DNA of 64,000 nucleotides, taken from contig CAMWMR010000002.1 of NCBI GenBank assembly GCA_947175425.1, forward strand, positions 1 to 64,000, given 5' to 3'. Below the pieces are notes generated by a model. The model did no database searches and was not told the DNA's origin. It saw only the letters and a program-made list of their open reading frames with translations. The position numbers and the translations under genes were made by a program. Source of the stretch: an uncultured Porphyromonadaceae bacterium (GTDB lineage Bacteria; Bacteroidota; Bacteroidia; Bacteroidales; Muribaculaceae). The stretch's first letter is position 1, and every line of letters starts with the position of its first letter. Positions 22,329-32,731 of the stretch are shown here, in pieces.

Positions 22329-25300
22329 TTACAATCCGCGGCCGTGGCAGTTTTTATATTTTTTACCGGAACCGCAGGGGCACAAGTCGTTACGGCCTAC
22401 GCGGGGAGCGGCCTTTGCAGGCATGGCCTTTTCCTTTTCGCCTTGTTGGGCGTTGGCGGCACTGCGCTGTTCGGCCTGTCCGGGAAGGTCCTCCTTAGTT
22501 GCCTTGTAGTTCTGCTTTACCGGAGCGGCTGCCTGAGTCTCTTTAACTTCAGGCTGGCGGGGTGCCTGAGCTTCCTCGCCGTTGTTGCCTTCGGGAGCGG
22601 GAGCCTGCTGGCGGATGAAAATTTGTCCGCGCATAAGAGCGGCAACGGCTTTGGCGTTAAGCTCGCTGAGCATGTTCTCGAACAGGTGGAAAGATTCCAC
22701 TTTGTAAATTACCAGCGGGTCTTTTTGCTCGTAGGAGGCATTTTGTACCGACTGGCGGAGCTGGTCGAGTTCGCGGAGATGTTCTTTCCAAAGCTCGTCG
22801 ATTGTTACAAGCATAATAGCCTTGTGCCATTCCTTGATGATTGAGCGGCATTCGGTGCGCACGGCGGTGCGGAGGTCGGTGCGGAGGTTGAATACGCGTT
22901 TGCCGTCGGTGATAGGCACAAGAATAAGTCCGTCGTAGTCGGTGTTTTCGGCCATTCCGTTAATAACGGGCATTGCAACTTCGCGAATGCGGTCGCTCTT
23001 GCGGTCGAGACCTTCAACAGCTGCGGCATGCAGAGTTTCGATACGGTCCTCCTTGCTCATGTTGCCGTATTCTTCCTCGGTGAAGGGAGCTTCAATTGCA
23101 AGAACACGGAAGATTTCGGTGCAGAGATCGGGATAGTCGGTAACATTTTCGTGGTTGTTCACCATATTCTCCACAGTGTCGTAGAGCATGTTGATGATGT
23201 CCACACCTATACGTTCGCCGAGCACGGCATGGCGGCGGCGTTCGTAGATGTAGGTACGCTGCTTGTTCATAACGTCGTCGAACTCGAGCAGGCGTTTACG
23301 TATACCGAAGTTGTTTTCCTCAACTCGTTTCTGAGCGGTTTCAATTGCATTGTTAACAATTGAATGTTCAATCATTTCGTCCTCTTTGTAGCCGAGCTTG
23401 TCGAGCATTTTTACAACGCGGTCGGTTGCGAAAAGACGCATGAGCTGATCTTCGAACGATACGAAGAATACCGAGCTGCCCGGGTCGCCCTGACGACCGG
23501 AACGGCCTCGGAGCTGACGGTCCACACGACGGCTTTCGTGACGTTCAGTACCGATGATTGCCAGACCTCCCGCTTCTTTCACTTCGGGGGTAAGCTTGAT
23601 GTCGGTACCGCGGCCTGCCATGTTGGTGGCGATTGTAACGCATCCTTTACGGCCGGCCTGTGCCACAACCTCGGCTTCGCGCTGGTGAAGTTTGGCGTTG
23701 AGTACCTGGTGAGGTATTTTTTGCATGTCGAGCATGCGGCTGAGCAATTCGGAAATTTCAACCGATGTAGTACCCACAAGCACGGGGCGTCCTTCGTTGA
23801 CAAGTCGTACGGTTTCGGCAATAACGGCTTTGTATTTTTCCTTTTTGGTGCGGTATACGCGGTCGTTCATGTCGATACGCGCAATGGGACGGTTGGTGGG
23901 TATGGTAACCACATCGAGTTTGTAGATGTCCCAGAGTTCGCCTGCTTCGGTTTCGGCAGTACCGGTCATACCGCTGAGCTTGTGGTACATGCGGAAGTAG
24001 TTCTGCAGTGTGATTGTGGCGAAAGTTTGGGTTGCGGCTTCAACTTTAACACCTTCCTTGGCTTCGATAGCCTGGTGCAGACCGTCGCTGTAGCGGCGAC
24101 CTTCCATAATACGGCCTGTCTGCTCATCTACAATTTTCACTTTGTTTTCGTCCACCACATACTCCTGGTCTTTCATGAACAGGGTGTAGGCTTTGAGAAG
24201 CTGAGTTACGGTGTGTACGCGTTCGCTCTTCACTGCGTAATTTGCCATAACTTCGTCCTTCTTGGCCTGACGTTCGGCGGGGTCCTGAATGTGCTCGAGT
24301 TCGCTGAGCTGGGCAGCTACGTCGGGGAGGACAAAGAACTGCGGGTCCTGAGCGTGGCCGGTGAGTTCGTCGAGACCTTTGTCGGTGAGCTCTACGCTGC
24401 GGTTCTTTTCATCGATTACGAAGTATAGCGGGTCGGTTACAACAGGCATTTCGCGGGCGTTGTCCTGCAGGTAGTGAGCCTCGGTTTCGAGGAGGATGTT
24501 CTTCATGCCTTCCTGGCTGAGGAAACGGATAAGGGCTGAGTTCTTGGGCAGACCCTTGAATGCACGGAACAGGAGCAGAGCACCTTCCTTGCGTACTTCC
24601 TTGTCGTCGGAGGCAAGTTTGGTTTTTGCTTCGGCGAGGATGCCGGTTACCAGTCGCTGCTGAGCGCGCACAACTTTTTCAACGTTGGCTTTGTACTGGT
24701 TGAAAAGCTGGTCGTCGCCACGGGGAACGGGACCGGAGATAATGAGAGGAGTACGGGCATCGTCAATAAGTACGGAGTCCACTTCGTCCACAATAGCGTA
24801 GTAGTGCTTGCGCTGAACAAGGTCTTCGGGAGTCATTGCCATGTTGTCGCGCAGGTAGTCGAAGCCGAATTCATTGTTTGTGCCGTAGGTGATGTCGCAC
24901 TCGTATGCACGGCGGCGTTCGGGAGTGTTGGGCTGATGTTTGTCGATGCAGTCGACAGAAGCACCGTGGAACATGTACAGAGGTCCCATCCACTCGGAGT
25001 CGCGCTTGGAGAGATAATCGTTGACGGTTACAACGTGTACACCACGTCCCGAAAGCGAACGGAGGAACACGGGAAGTGTGGCCACAAGAGTTTTACCTTC
25101 ACCGGTAGCCATTTCGGCGATTTTGCCCTGATGTAGCACAATGCCGCCGATGAGCTGCACTTCGTAGTGCGCCATGTCCCATTTCACTTCGTTGCCTCCG
25201 GCAATCCAGCGGTTTTTCCATATGGCTTTGTCGCCCTCGATAGAAACGAATTCGCGCCCGTTACCGGCAAGGTCGCGGTCGAAATCGGTTGCCGTAACTT

Positions 25301-25682
25301 CAATGGTATCGGACGATGCAAAACGTTTGGCAGTTTCGCGCACGGTTGCAAAAACAACGGGAAGGTGCTCGTTGAGCTTGTCTTCTATAATATCGAGAAT
25401 CTTTTTCTCGTGAGCGTCGATTTGGTCCCAAAGGGGCTGGCGTTCTTCGAACGAGAGAGTTTCTACATCGTTTTTGAGTTTTGCAATTGCATCGTTGTCG
25501 GCCTGAGTGGCAGCGGCTATATCGGCGCGTACTTCATTGATTTTGTTACGCAAACCGTCGTTGTCCAGTTTTTCTACGAGCGGCATCTGCTCCTTTATTT
25601 TTTGCAGAATAGGCTGTATGGCTTTGAGGTCGCGGGTGGACTTGTCGCCGAAAAGTTTTTTAAGAATTGAGGTGAATGACAT
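22329..25682 (-). CDS. secA: Preprotein translocase ATPase SecA
   Basis: This 1117-residue protein is the long Bacteroidota form. It has Walker [15 protein letters not shown], Walker [17 protein letters not shown], motif [10 protein letters not shown], and a C-terminal SEC-C zinc motif [14 protein letters not shown]. The linker before SEC-C is rich in Glu, Gln and Pro. It pushes unfolded preproteins through SecYEG. Its own promoter is not clear: a near-match TACATTTC lies in the 89-nt gap upstream, where nothing else is seen. Confidence 0.99.
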   Translation of the reverse strand: MSFTSILKKLFGDKSTRDLKAIQPILQKIKEQMPLVEKLDNDGLRNKINEVRADIAAATQADNDAIAKLKNDVETLSFEERQPLWDQIDAHEKKILDIIEDKLNEHLPVVFATVRETAKRFASSDTIEVTATDFDRDLAGNGREFVSIEGDKAIWKNRWIAGGNEVKWDMAHYEVQLIGGIVLHQGKIAEMATGEGKTLVATLPVFLRSLSGRGVHVVTVNDYLSKRDSEWMGPLYMFHGASVDCIDKHQPNTPERRRAYECDITYGTNNEFGFDYLRDNMAMTPEDLVQRKHYYAIVDEVDSVLIDDARTPLIISGPVPRGDDQLFNQYKANVEKVVRAQQRLVTGILAEAKTKLASDDKEVRKEGALLLFRAFKGLPKNSALIRFLSQEGMKNILLETEAHYLQDNAREMPVVTDPLYFVIDEKNRSVELTDKGLDELTGHAQDPQFFVLPDVAAQLSELEHIQDPAERQAKKDEVMANYAVKSERVHTVTQLLKAYTLFMKDQEYVVDENKVKIVDEQTGRIMEGRRYSDGLHQAIEAKEGVKVEAATQTFATITLQNYFRMYHKLSGMTGTAETEAGELWDIYKLDVVTIPTNRPIARIDMNDRVYRTKKEKYKAVIAETVRLVNEGRPVLVGTTSVEISELLSRMLDMQKIPHQVLNAKLHQREAEVVAQAGRKGCVTIATNMAGRGTDIKLTPEVKEAGGLAIIGTERHESRRVDRQLRGRSGRQGDPGSSVFFVSFEDQLMRLFATDRVVKMLDKLGYKEDEMIEHSIVNNAIETAQKRVEENNFGIRKRLLEFDDVMNKQRTYIYERRRHAVLGERIGVDIINMLYDTVENMVNNHENVTDYPDLCTEIFRVLAIEAPFTEEEYGNMSKEDRIETLHAAAVEGLDRKSDRIREVAMPVINGMAENTDYDGLILVPITDGKRVFNLRTDLRTAVRTECRSIIKEWHKAIMLVTIDELWKEHLRELDQLRQSVQNASYEQKDPLVIYKVESFHLFENMLSELNAKAVAALMRGQIFIRQQAPAPEGNNGEEAQAPRQPEVKETQAAAPVKQNYKATKEDLPGQAEQRSAANAQQGEKEKAMPAKAAPRVGRNDLCPCGSGKKYKNCHGRGL

Positions 25683-25771
25683 ATTGTGTTTCTGTTTTTA
25701 TACAAATGGATAGGGAAAAATTACCCCCTTGCCGCTGCGGAGGGCTGCAAAAAAAGCGAAATGTAGTGGCT

Positions 25772-27391
25772 TTAAAGACTTAGCGGCGCCACTGAGGCAC
25801 CGTTGGGCGAGCGGATTCGCAGAATGCGGGTAACGGTGGGAGCAATTGCCCTCACATCGACAGGAATACCTGTCTTGCGGGGTGTGACGCCCGGACCCAT
25901 AATGAAAACCGGAGCAGTGCTTGTTGCGCAGGCGCGTACAAGGCTCGGGCCTTCGTTGGATGTGATGTTGTTGTAATCGTCGATTATTTCAAATCCCGGA
26001 GCTACTTGCACCAGGAGGTCGCCCGACGTTGTGGCGACAGTGCTGCGGCGCAGAGCTTCGGCATTTTCGCCGGCGCGGCCGTCGATTATGTTGTCATAAG
26101 TGTGTACGCGGTCAACCCCGGTCATCTTTGCAAGGAAAGAGGCCGCTTCGGCTCGTACATCCTTGGCGTTCAGCGAGCGCTCTTTAAGTAGACGATGATT
26201 GAGGAAGAGGTGACCGTTATGATAGGCCGATACGTATTCGCCGTTGCCGTATACCGCCATGAGGTACATGTTGAGCAGCGATATGGCTTTGCGGGTTGAA
26301 AACTCGCCGTAGGGAACGCTCCATCGCTCGTCGTCGCGGCGGCGTTGTCCTCGCGGCGGTGTGGCCGCCAGCATTACAACAGTATTGGCAAGTCCGGGAC
26401 CTTTTTCAATGCTTGCAAAAAGCTGAGCGAGGTTGCGGTCGAGCTTTATATATGCGTCCATCAGCTCGGGACGCGTATCGGTGTTTTTGCCGTAGTTATA
26501 CGGCTGAAGAGTATATGCAATGTTCAGCACATCGGTAACGCCCTCGTGCTGACCTAATTTCTGTGTAGTTATCAGTTCTCCGGCCAGTTTGCTCAGCTCA
26601 CGGTTGAACATGGGCGAGCTTGCAAACATTTCCAGCCTGTGGGTGTTTGCGCGGGGGAAAACGTAGCGGAACGGATAGCGTTGCAGGTGGTCGGGCAGCG
26701 CCGGATATTGTCCGGCGGCCAATGTCGGCGTCCAGCTCATTGTATCGAGCCTTGTCGCCAGCGGCATTGTGCGGTTGCGAGTGGCTATAGCCACAGGAAT
26801 GTCGCCGTAGAATGTGGATGAGGCCCAGTTGCCGCTCTTTTTGTCGAGCCACAGCGCAATGTTGGCAGTGTGGCCTGCAAGGCCTATCGCCTGGCCGGGA
26901 GTGGCGGCGATTGCGTACACCTGGTTGGTGCCGCCCGATGAAATCCGGGCTTCGTCGGCAATGGTAGTGACGCGGAGTGCTTTGGGAGAGTAGCCTGCCG
27001 AAGAGAAGTTGCCGAGAACTTCGGAGTCGGCATATATTTCGACGGGACGCATTGCATCGCGGTCGTAGCGTGTGTCGGCGGCGATGCCGTTTAACGAGGG
27101 CGACGCACCGGTCATCAGAGTGGCTGTTGCGGCGGTGGCGTCCATAGGGGTGCCGTAGTCGGCAAGAATAATGGCGCCTTCGTCCTCGAGCTTGCGGAAG
27201 CCGCCGTTGCCGAAGTGTTCGCGAAGGAGGTCGAGATACTCCGATTCAAGTCCGTCCACAACAATTCCTACCAGCAGCTTGGCTTCGCGCGGATTGCTTG
27301 CGCTCATACCCATGGCCGCAACGGAGGCTACCAGGGCTATGAACAGCCTCGGCATTCCGGAGGATAAGGTGAAACGGGAGCGTTTTTTCAC
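25772..27391 (-). CDS. PafA-type alkaline phosphatase family protein, apparently inactive
   Basis: This 539-residue exported protein (signal peptide about residues 1-32) has the overall line-up of the PafA phosphomonoesterases: GIVVDGLESEYLDLL, then LMTGASPSLNGIA, then AGHTANIALWLD. Several catalytic positions appear to be changed. The nucleophile Thr position is Ala85 (Thr86 is next), the active-site Asn is Asp106, the Lys/Arg pair before AGHTAN is missing, and the metal-binding Asp-His of ADHG is LAATPPRG (341-348). Only the first metal Asp (Asp46) remains. A GTG start overlaps the upstream stop (GTGA); ATG at 27355 is an alternative. It is probably a pseudophosphatase. Confidence 0.75.
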   Translation of the reverse strand: MKKRSRFTLSSGMPRLFIALVASVAAMGMSASNPREAKLLVGIVVDGLESEYLDLLREHFGNGGFRKLEDEGAIILADYGTPMDATAATATLMTGASPSLNGIAADTRYDRDAMRPVEIYADSEVLGNFSSAGYSPKALRVTTIADEARISSGGTNQVYAIAATPGQAIGLAGHTANIALWLDKKSGNWASSTFYGDIPVAIATRNRTMPLATRLDTMSWTPTLAAGQYPALPDHLQRYPFRYVFPRANTHRLEMFASSPMFNRELSKLAGELITTQKLGQHEGVTDVLNIAYTLQPYNYGKNTDTRPELMDAYIKLDRNLAQLFASIEKGPGLANTVVMLAATPPRGQRRRDDERWSVPYGEFSTRKAISLLNMYLMAVYGNGEYVSAYHNGHLFLNHRLLKERSLNAKDVRAEAASFLAKMTGVDRVHTYDNIIDGRAGENAEALRRSTVATTSGDLLVQVAPGFEIIDDYNNITSNEGPSLVRACATSTAPVFIMGPGVTPRKTGIPVDVRAIAPTVTRILRIRSPNGASVAPLSL

Positions 27392-28566
27392 TTTCGGATA
27401 TTGATATAAATATAGCTGCCCGAACGTATTAGTTCAGCTCCTATAAGTGGTATAAAGGCCGGATTCCCCGATTGCGGGAGCCAAGCCCATAATGCCGAAA
27501 GAGCAATGAGCACTGCAAAATTAACAATTTGATACCAAATAAGAAAGCCCTTGCACTTTTTTAACCATATAAGTGCCGGAACAAGCAGGCACAAGGGGTT
27601 GAGCCAAAAGTAGAGCAGATTGGGCGATGTGGCTTCGTGAACCGATATAAATATAAGGAATGTGAGGATAAGTCCGGCAATGCCGAAAAGCCCGAAAAAT
27701 GTGGCGTCGAACCATCGGGTAACGGATTTACGCCTTATATCCCTTACGGTAAGGCATATGGCAAGAATAAATACTGCCGAAAAAATAGTGAAAGGATGCA
27801 GATACCATGGCGTTGGACCTTCGATAGCCACATCGGGCGCAAAGTCGGTAATGACAAGCGTATTTTTTACAAGCGGTTTATCGCCTGCCTTGGCATTTTG
27901 AAGCATCATGTCCAGCTCGGCGGGGGCAAAGGCGAGTTCGCGGCGGTTGAGAATATAGTCGATTCCACAGCCCAATGCCATGTCGATACCGAACTGATAC
28001 CACGGGTAATTCCGGTGATAAAGGCGCATTACATTACGGAATGTGGGCTGTAATGACGAATTGGCTTCAAAAGGTGCCGGCGCAAGTAAAATGCTGTCGC
28101 CCATTGCGAGTTCCACTATGCGCAGCGGGCGCGTGGCGCAATTGTCCTTAACGTAATTGTAGCGGTAGGTTCGGTTTTGAGGCAGGATATTATTTGCCAA
28201 ATAGCTTGTTAGAGCTGCTTTTTGTTCCGAGTTCATGTCCAGCTCCCGCGCAACGACACGTCGTCCCTGCCGGCGGTAGGAATCGACAAAGTATTCGAAC
28301 GGATAGGCAGCGACAATATAATCGGTTTGTCCCGATACAAAGCGGTAAACGAAATTGGGAGCGTCGAAATCGAATACGCCGTAGTTGTAAACCATCGGAG
28401 TTCCGTTTCCGGTATCGACCATAATGGCCGAATGTCCTTCGAGCTCGTATATTGCCGGACCCGGATAAACATTCACAAAGTACACTGTAGTGTCGGGGCG
28501 TGCGGCAAGAGCAACCATAGCAATTAGCATGGCCGACAGCAGGCTTATGACACGTGATGTTCTCAA
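27388..28566 (-). CDS. Lnb/DUF4105 family protein, probable lipoprotein N-acyltransferase
   Basis: This 392-residue protein has a signal peptide (about 1-22), a periplasmic DUF4105 domain with EGHSAIMVD (His45) and DNCATRP (Cys143), and about five C-terminal membrane helices (about 255-390). His and Cys in these motifs match the catalytic pair of the Lnb N-acyltransferase family, which acylates the lipoprotein N-terminus in bacteria without a standard Lnt. The start is a TTG overlapping the queE stop (TTGA); an internal ATG at 28530 would shorten the signal peptide. It is coupled downstream to the PafA-like gene. Confidence 0.82.
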   Translation of the reverse strand: MRTSRVISLLSAMLIAMVALAARPDTTVYFVNVYPGPAIYELEGHSAIMVDTGNGTPMVYNYGVFDFDAPNFVYRFVSGQTDYIVAAYPFEYFVDSYRRQGRRVVARELDMNSEQKAALTSYLANNILPQNRTYRYNYVKDNCATRPLRIVELAMGDSILLAPAPFEANSSLQPTFRNVMRLYHRNYPWYQFGIDMALGCGIDYILNRRELAFAPAELDMMLQNAKAGDKPLVKNTLVITDFAPDVAIEGPTPWYLHPFTIFSAVFILAICLTVRDIRRKSVTRWFDATFFGLFGIAGLILTFLIFISVHEATSPNLLYFWLNPLCLLVPALIWLKKCKGFLIWYQIVNFAVLIALSALWAWLPQSGNPAFIPLIGAELIRSGSYIYINIRK

Positions 28567-29120
28567 CGGATATCCAGAAGTTTATGTGTTTGCAGCGACA
28601 GTCGCCAATGCGGATGCGCAAGTATATAGTCGATTGTTTCCTTGGTGTTCAGGCCTGAGCAAGGCTGGAGGAAACGGCGCGGAGTATCGAAATGCGATGC
28701 GGTTTCCTCAACGTCCTGTCCCTGAAAAACGATTTTAAGTTCGTCCACGCGGTCGATTTTCCAGGGAGCGTCTTTGGGCGAGCATGTCACCCAATCCACT
28801 TCGGGAGGTGCGGGCAAGCTTCCGTTAGTCTCAATCTGCACGTAGAATCCGTGTGCTTTGAGGGCGCGGAGCAAATCGCTGTCGAGCTGCATCAACGGTT
28901 CTCCGCCAGTAATAACTATATGACGCCCCGGGAATGCAGCACAAGCTTCGGCAATTTCCTCGCGCGTCATGGGCGTACCGGTGTGGTGGTCGGTATCGCA
29001 GAAACTGCATTTGCGGTTGCAGCCCGAAAAGCGAAGAAACACCGCCGCAGTTCCGCAGTAGTAGCCTTCGCCCTGCAGGGAGTAAAAAATTTCGTTAACG
29101 GTGTATGTCTTATCGCTCAT
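28563..29120 (-). CDS. queE: 7-carboxy-7-deazaguanine synthase
   Basis: This 185-residue radical SAM enzyme makes the 7-deazapurine ring of queuosine from 6-carboxytetrahydropterin. The cluster motif is CNRKCSFC (CX3CX2C), followed by the HIVITGGEPLMQ loop. The short length is normal for QueE. Its start overlaps the queD end by 11 nt, making a queD-queE pair. QueC and QueF are not in this window. Confidence 0.96.
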   Translation of the reverse strand: MSDKTYTVNEIFYSLQGEGYYCGTAAVFLRFSGCNRKCSFCDTDHHTGTPMTREEIAEACAAFPGRHIVITGGEPLMQLDSDLLRALKAHGFYVQIETNGSLPAPPEVDWVTCSPKDAPWKIDRVDELKIVFQGQDVEETASHFDTPRRFLQPCSGLNTKETIDYILAHPHWRLSLQTHKLLDIR

Positions 29121-29439
29121 AGCTTGCAGTGTTGCCCTCGCTTTCCTGAACGTCGACGCGGTAGCAGTTCTCTACATTGTCGCAAATCCAGCGGGCAATG
29201 TTCTCGGCGGTGGGGTTAAATGGAAGAGTATCGTTGAGGCATTGGTGGTCGAGCCGTTCGCTGACAATACGCTTGATGTCGGTGAAATCGGTAACCATAC
29301 CGTTTTTGTTCAGTTCTTCGGCACGGCAGTAAACAGTTACTATCCAATTATGGCCGTGCATGCTTGTGCACTTGCTGGGATAGTCGAGCGACAGGCTGTG
29401 TGCCGCCGATATTTCAAGTCTTTTTGTAACGTAGTACAT
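29110..29439 (-). CDS. queD: 6-carboxytetrahydropterin synthase
   Basis: This 109-residue enzyme converts 7,8-dihydroneopterin triphosphate to 6-carboxytetrahydropterin. The zinc histidines are in ISAAHSL and CTSMHGHNW, with the catalytic Cys in the latter. It lies 15 nt after the CCA-adding enzyme gene and overlaps queE. Confidence 0.96.
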   Translation of the reverse strand: MYYVTKRLEISAAHSLSLDYPSKCTSMHGHNWIVTVYCRAEELNKNGMVTDFTDIKRIVSERLDHQCLNDTLPFNPTAENIARWICDNVENCYRVDVQESEGNTASYER

Positions 29440-29454
29440 GATTGCAAATTATAA

Positions 29455-30885
29455 TTATTCGGTTGGTACCGGTATCACCGGCTCGAAGCCGCGCTCGCGG
29501 CCGATTTTTACAAGATATTCAAAAGCAGCGGCGCGGGTGTCTTCTATCTCGCAGTCCTTTATGGCCTGCTTGAGATTTTTGGTAAAGTAACCCACATCGG
29601 GGCCTTGCGGAAGTCCGAACATTGCCATAATCTCGGTGCCGTCGACGGGATTTTTGCGGTTTCGTTCCTCGTCGCGGGCATTGGTGTCGCGGAATTTCTG
29701 CTCCACAAGGTCGAAGTTCGCAAGGTAGCGGGCCTTTCGGGCTTCGTCCTTGCTGGTGATGTCGGCGCGTGCCAGAATCATCAGGTCGCTAAGGTCTTCT
29801 TCGGCATAGTTTGCGAGACGTCGCACGGCGCTGTCGGTAACCTCGTCCTCTACCAAGGCTATGGGACGCATGTGCAGCTCTACAAGTTTTGCCACGTAAC
29901 GCATTTCGTTGCCGAGAGGGAATTTCATGCGGCGGAAAATGGTTTTTACCATTTTTGAACCAATGAAATTATGATTGTGGAAAGTCCAGCCCCGTTCCTT
30001 GTCGAAATGCTTGGTCACGGGTTTGCCTATGTCGTGCAGGAGCGCCGCCCAACGCAAAAATATATTGTCGGAAACTTCGGCCACGGCATCCAGCACAAGC
30101 ATGGTGTGCTTGAAATTATCCTTGTGCGCGCGTCCGTTAACCACTTCAATGCCTTTCATTTTAGCCAGTTCGGGCATAATTATTTTAAGCAGACCCGTGT
30201 TCAGCAACAGTTCCCAGCCTATAGAGGGCTTGGGCGAAGCCATTATTTTGAACAGCTCGTCCTTTATGCGTTCGGCGGTTATTATTTCTATGCGTTCGGC
30301 ATTCCGGCGAATAGCCTCTAAAGTTTCGGGATAAATATTGAACTGCAGCTGTGTTGCGAAGCGTATGGCACGCATCATGCGCAAGGGGTCGTCGCTGAAA
30401 GTAATATCGGGGTCGAGCGGTGTGCGTATTATGCGGCGTTCAATGTCGCCGAGGCCGTCGTAGCGGTCGACAAGTTCTCCGAAAGAATCTTGGTTTACGC
30501 TTATAGCCATTGCGTTGATGGTGAAATCGCGGCGAGCGAGGTCGTCGTCGAGAGTTCCGTCCTCCACTATGGGATTGCGGGAATTGCGATTATACGATTC
30601 GCGGCGAGCGCCTACGAATTCCAGTTCTGTTGCATGATGCTTGAGCTGAGCGGTTCCGTAGTTGCGGAATACAGCCAGATGTGCGCCTTTACCCATTCGG
30701 GAGGCGACAGTCTCGGCCAGCTCTATGCCCGAGCCTACGGTGACAAAATCGATGTCCTTGGAATGGCGGCCTATTATAAGGTCGCGCACATATCCTCCGA
30801 CAACATAGCAAGGGCGTCCGAGGGAGTCGGCGGCTTCACCGACTGTGTGAAATATTTTAGAGCGTAGTTTGGATTTCAGATTCAT
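29455..30885 (-). CDS. CCA tRNA nucleotidyltransferase with HD domain
   Basis: This 476-residue protein adds or repairs the CCA end of tRNAs. The nucleotidyl-transfer head is GGYVRDLIIGRHSKDIDFV, followed by the RRDFTINAMA block and an HD phosphohydrolase domain with AALLHDIGKPVTKHFD. Neither complete tRNA in the window encodes CCA, which fits a need for this enzyme. A poly(A) polymerase activity cannot be ruled out by sequence alone. Its start overlaps the M24 peptidase stop by 4 nt. Confidence 0.92.
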   Translation of the reverse strand: MNLKSKLRSKIFHTVGEAADSLGRPCYVVGGYVRDLIIGRHSKDIDFVTVGSGIELAETVASRMGKGAHLAVFRNYGTAQLKHHATELEFVGARRESYNRNSRNPIVEDGTLDDDLARRDFTINAMAISVNQDSFGELVDRYDGLGDIERRIIRTPLDPDITFSDDPLRMMRAIRFATQLQFNIYPETLEAIRRNAERIEIITAERIKDELFKIMASPKPSIGWELLLNTGLLKIIMPELAKMKGIEVVNGRAHKDNFKHTMLVLDAVAEVSDNIFLRWAALLHDIGKPVTKHFDKERGWTFHNHNFIGSKMVKTIFRRMKFPLGNEMRYVAKLVELHMRPIALVEDEVTDSAVRRLANYAEEDLSDLMILARADITSKDEARKARYLANFDLVEQKFRDTNARDEERNRKNPVDGTEIMAMFGLPQGPDVGYFTKNLKQAIKDCEIEDTRAAAFEYLVKIGRERGFEPVIPVPTE

Positions 30886-32090
30886 GAGAGTTGTACGGGT
30901 TGCGTTTCGGCGTTGGTTATTTGTTCTCCGCCGTTTTTGCGTACAATGTATGTATTTTCAATGCCCACGGCACCTATGCCGGGAATAACGAATTTGGGTT
31001 CGAGGGCTATGACGTTGTTTTCTGCAAGAATATCCTTTGAGCGGGGCGCTATAACCGGCAGTTCGTTTATTTCAATTCCCACGCCGTGTCCCACAAAGCC
31101 GGCATGGCTGCGGTGTCCCATAAAGTAATCGCTCATTCCGGCCTCGGCTGCCATTTGGGCCGCGCGTTCGTAGAGAGAACTTGCGGGAGTGCCGGGAATC
31201 ATCATGGAGGCAAGTTCGGCGCAGATGTCGGCCGACAGCTTGTTAAGTTCCGCCACACGTTGGGGTAATTCCCCGGTATAGTAGCAGCGGGTCATATCGG
31301 TCATGTAGCCGGTGTAATTGCCGTTAACGTCAACCATTACCGGGATGCCCGGACGGATTAGTGTGCCGTTTGCACCCACGGGCAGCGACGGATCCATTCC
31401 CTGGCCGCCCATTGCGAAATCGTAGGGCGATGGCGTATCGGCATTGTCGCCGGTAAGTACATTTCCCATGAACAGCTCCATTTCATCGCCGGCAATGCGG
31501 AACTGTCCGAGGCAGCCGTGCAGGCGGGAATCGCGTTCAATCTCAACCTGCAGTTCAATGTCGGTCATGCCCTCCTTGTATAATTCGGGAATGTGGCGGT
31601 ACACAAGTGTTTGTTTTTCGCCCGATTCACGCAGCATTTCCAACTCGCGTTCGGTTTTTACCGAGCGTACACGGCGGATTAGCGGCGATATGTTGGAGCT
31701 GCTTTCCGTTTCAAGCGTCTTTTGGAGTTTTATGGTGTCGCTGTAACTCAGCGAGTCGAGTTCCAACGCTATATTGCCGGGTTTTTCTCCGTGGTATTCG
31801 GCTATGGCTGTCGGAATATCGGAAAAACGTGAAATTAGTTTCAAAGAACCTTCATCGGAATGGTGCAGTGTGGAGGGGCGGCGCAGAAGATACAACACGC
31901 CCTCGTGCAAAAGGTCGACGAATATATAGCCCCTGAAAACACGTCCGGTAAGATAATATATATTGGCGTTGTTGTGAAAGAGTGCGCAGGGAATTGACGC
32001 ATCGTTCATTGCAGCGCGCAGCGCGCTCAGCCGTCGGTTTTGCTCATCTTTGCCGAGCAGGTTTATTTGGTGAAGTTCGGGATTTTTCAT
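30882..32090 (-). CDS. M24 family metallopeptidase (Xaa-Pro type)
   Basis: This 402-residue protein has a creatinase/prolidase-like N-terminal domain and a C-terminal pita-bread domain. Metal ligands are seen in MVDVNGNYTGYMTDMTRCYY, GHGVGIEINELP and IALEPKFVIPG. It has no signal peptide, so a cytoplasmic Xaa-Pro aminopeptidase or dipeptidase is likely. The ATG at 32090 is chosen over a TTG at 32111 that would overlap the HAD gene. It is 4 nt after that gene. Confidence 0.92.
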   Translation of the reverse strand: MKNPELHQINLLGKDEQNRRLSALRAAMNDASIPCALFHNNANIYYLTGRVFRGYIFVDLLHEGVLYLLRRPSTLHHSDEGSLKLISRFSDIPTAIAEYHGEKPGNIALELDSLSYSDTIKLQKTLETESSSNISPLIRRVRSVKTERELEMLRESGEKQTLVYRHIPELYKEGMTDIELQVEIERDSRLHGCLGQFRIAGDEMELFMGNVLTGDNADTPSPYDFAMGGQGMDPSLPVGANGTLIRPGIPVMVDVNGNYTGYMTDMTRCYYTGELPQRVAELNKLSADICAELASMMIPGTPASSLYERAAQMAAEAGMSDYFMGHRSHAGFVGHGVGIEINELPVIAPRSKDILAENNVIALEPKFVIPGIGAVGIENTYIVRKNGGEQITNAETQPVQLS

Positions 32091-32094
32091 TTTT

Positions 32095-32721
32095 TCAGCC
32101 ACAGATGTCAATGAGTCCGTTTATGGAGTTGATAACAAATTCATGCTCCTCCACATTTTTTCCAAAGCCGTAGGAGGCCCATGCAAACGGTACCCCGGCA
32201 AGATGCGAGGATTTGGCATCGCCGGCAGTATCGCCGATGTAGAGAGGTGCATTCAGCTTATAACGCTCGACAAGTGCTTTTATGTTCACGTCTTTTTCGC
32301 AAAGAGTTCCTCCGTAGGTTGTGAAATCGGTGAAAAATTCGCCAAGGCCGGTGTAGCTGAGAAAGTTGGGAACGCCGGAGGCATCGCAGTTGCTCACCAT
32401 AAAAAGTTTTTTCGTTTTGGCGAGTTCGGCAATGGTCTCTCTTACTCCCGGGTACAGCCTTCCGCCGAGCACCGGCATTAACCGGCGTTCGTTTTCGCTG
32501 AGTGAGGCAAGGAATTTCTCCTTTATTTCATCGTTGCCAATGAGTTGTCGGTATATGCCTTCAAGAGGCGTACCCATAAGCTCCTCAAGCTTTTTTCGGG
32601 TTACTTCGGGACATGTCAAGCGGAGCTCGGCAATGGTTGCGTTCCAAACTTTGGCGTAGCTGTCGACGGCATCCCATAGAGTGCCGTCCATATCGAAGAG
32701 CAGACTGTCGAATTTGCTCAT
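32095..32721 (-). CDS. HAD family hydrolase (phosphoglycolate phosphatase-like)
   Basis: This 208-residue protein has the HAD motif DMDGTLWD at residues 10-17, a helical cap, MVSNCDASG (motif II) and YIGDTAGDAKSSHLAGVP (motif IV). The form is that of Gph/PGP-type small phosphatases. The substrate cannot be read from sequence. It sits in the gldH-to-queE run, 10 nt after gldH. Confidence 0.9.
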   Translation of the reverse strand: MSKFDSLLFDMDGTLWDAVDSYAKVWNATIAELRLTCPEVTRKKLEELMGTPLEGIYRQLIGNDEIKEKFLASLSENERRLMPVLGGRLYPGVRETIAELAKTKKLFMVSNCDASGVPNFLSYTGLGEFFTDFTTYGGTLCEKDVNIKALVERYKLNAPLYIGDTAGDAKSSHLAGVPFAWASYGFGKNVEEHEFVINSINGLIDICG

Positions 32722-32731
32722 ATGTTATACC

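Noticed and set aside
23364-24428. 354-codon frame antisense to secA
   Set aside because: Codon-bias shadow; secA is continuous with all motifs.
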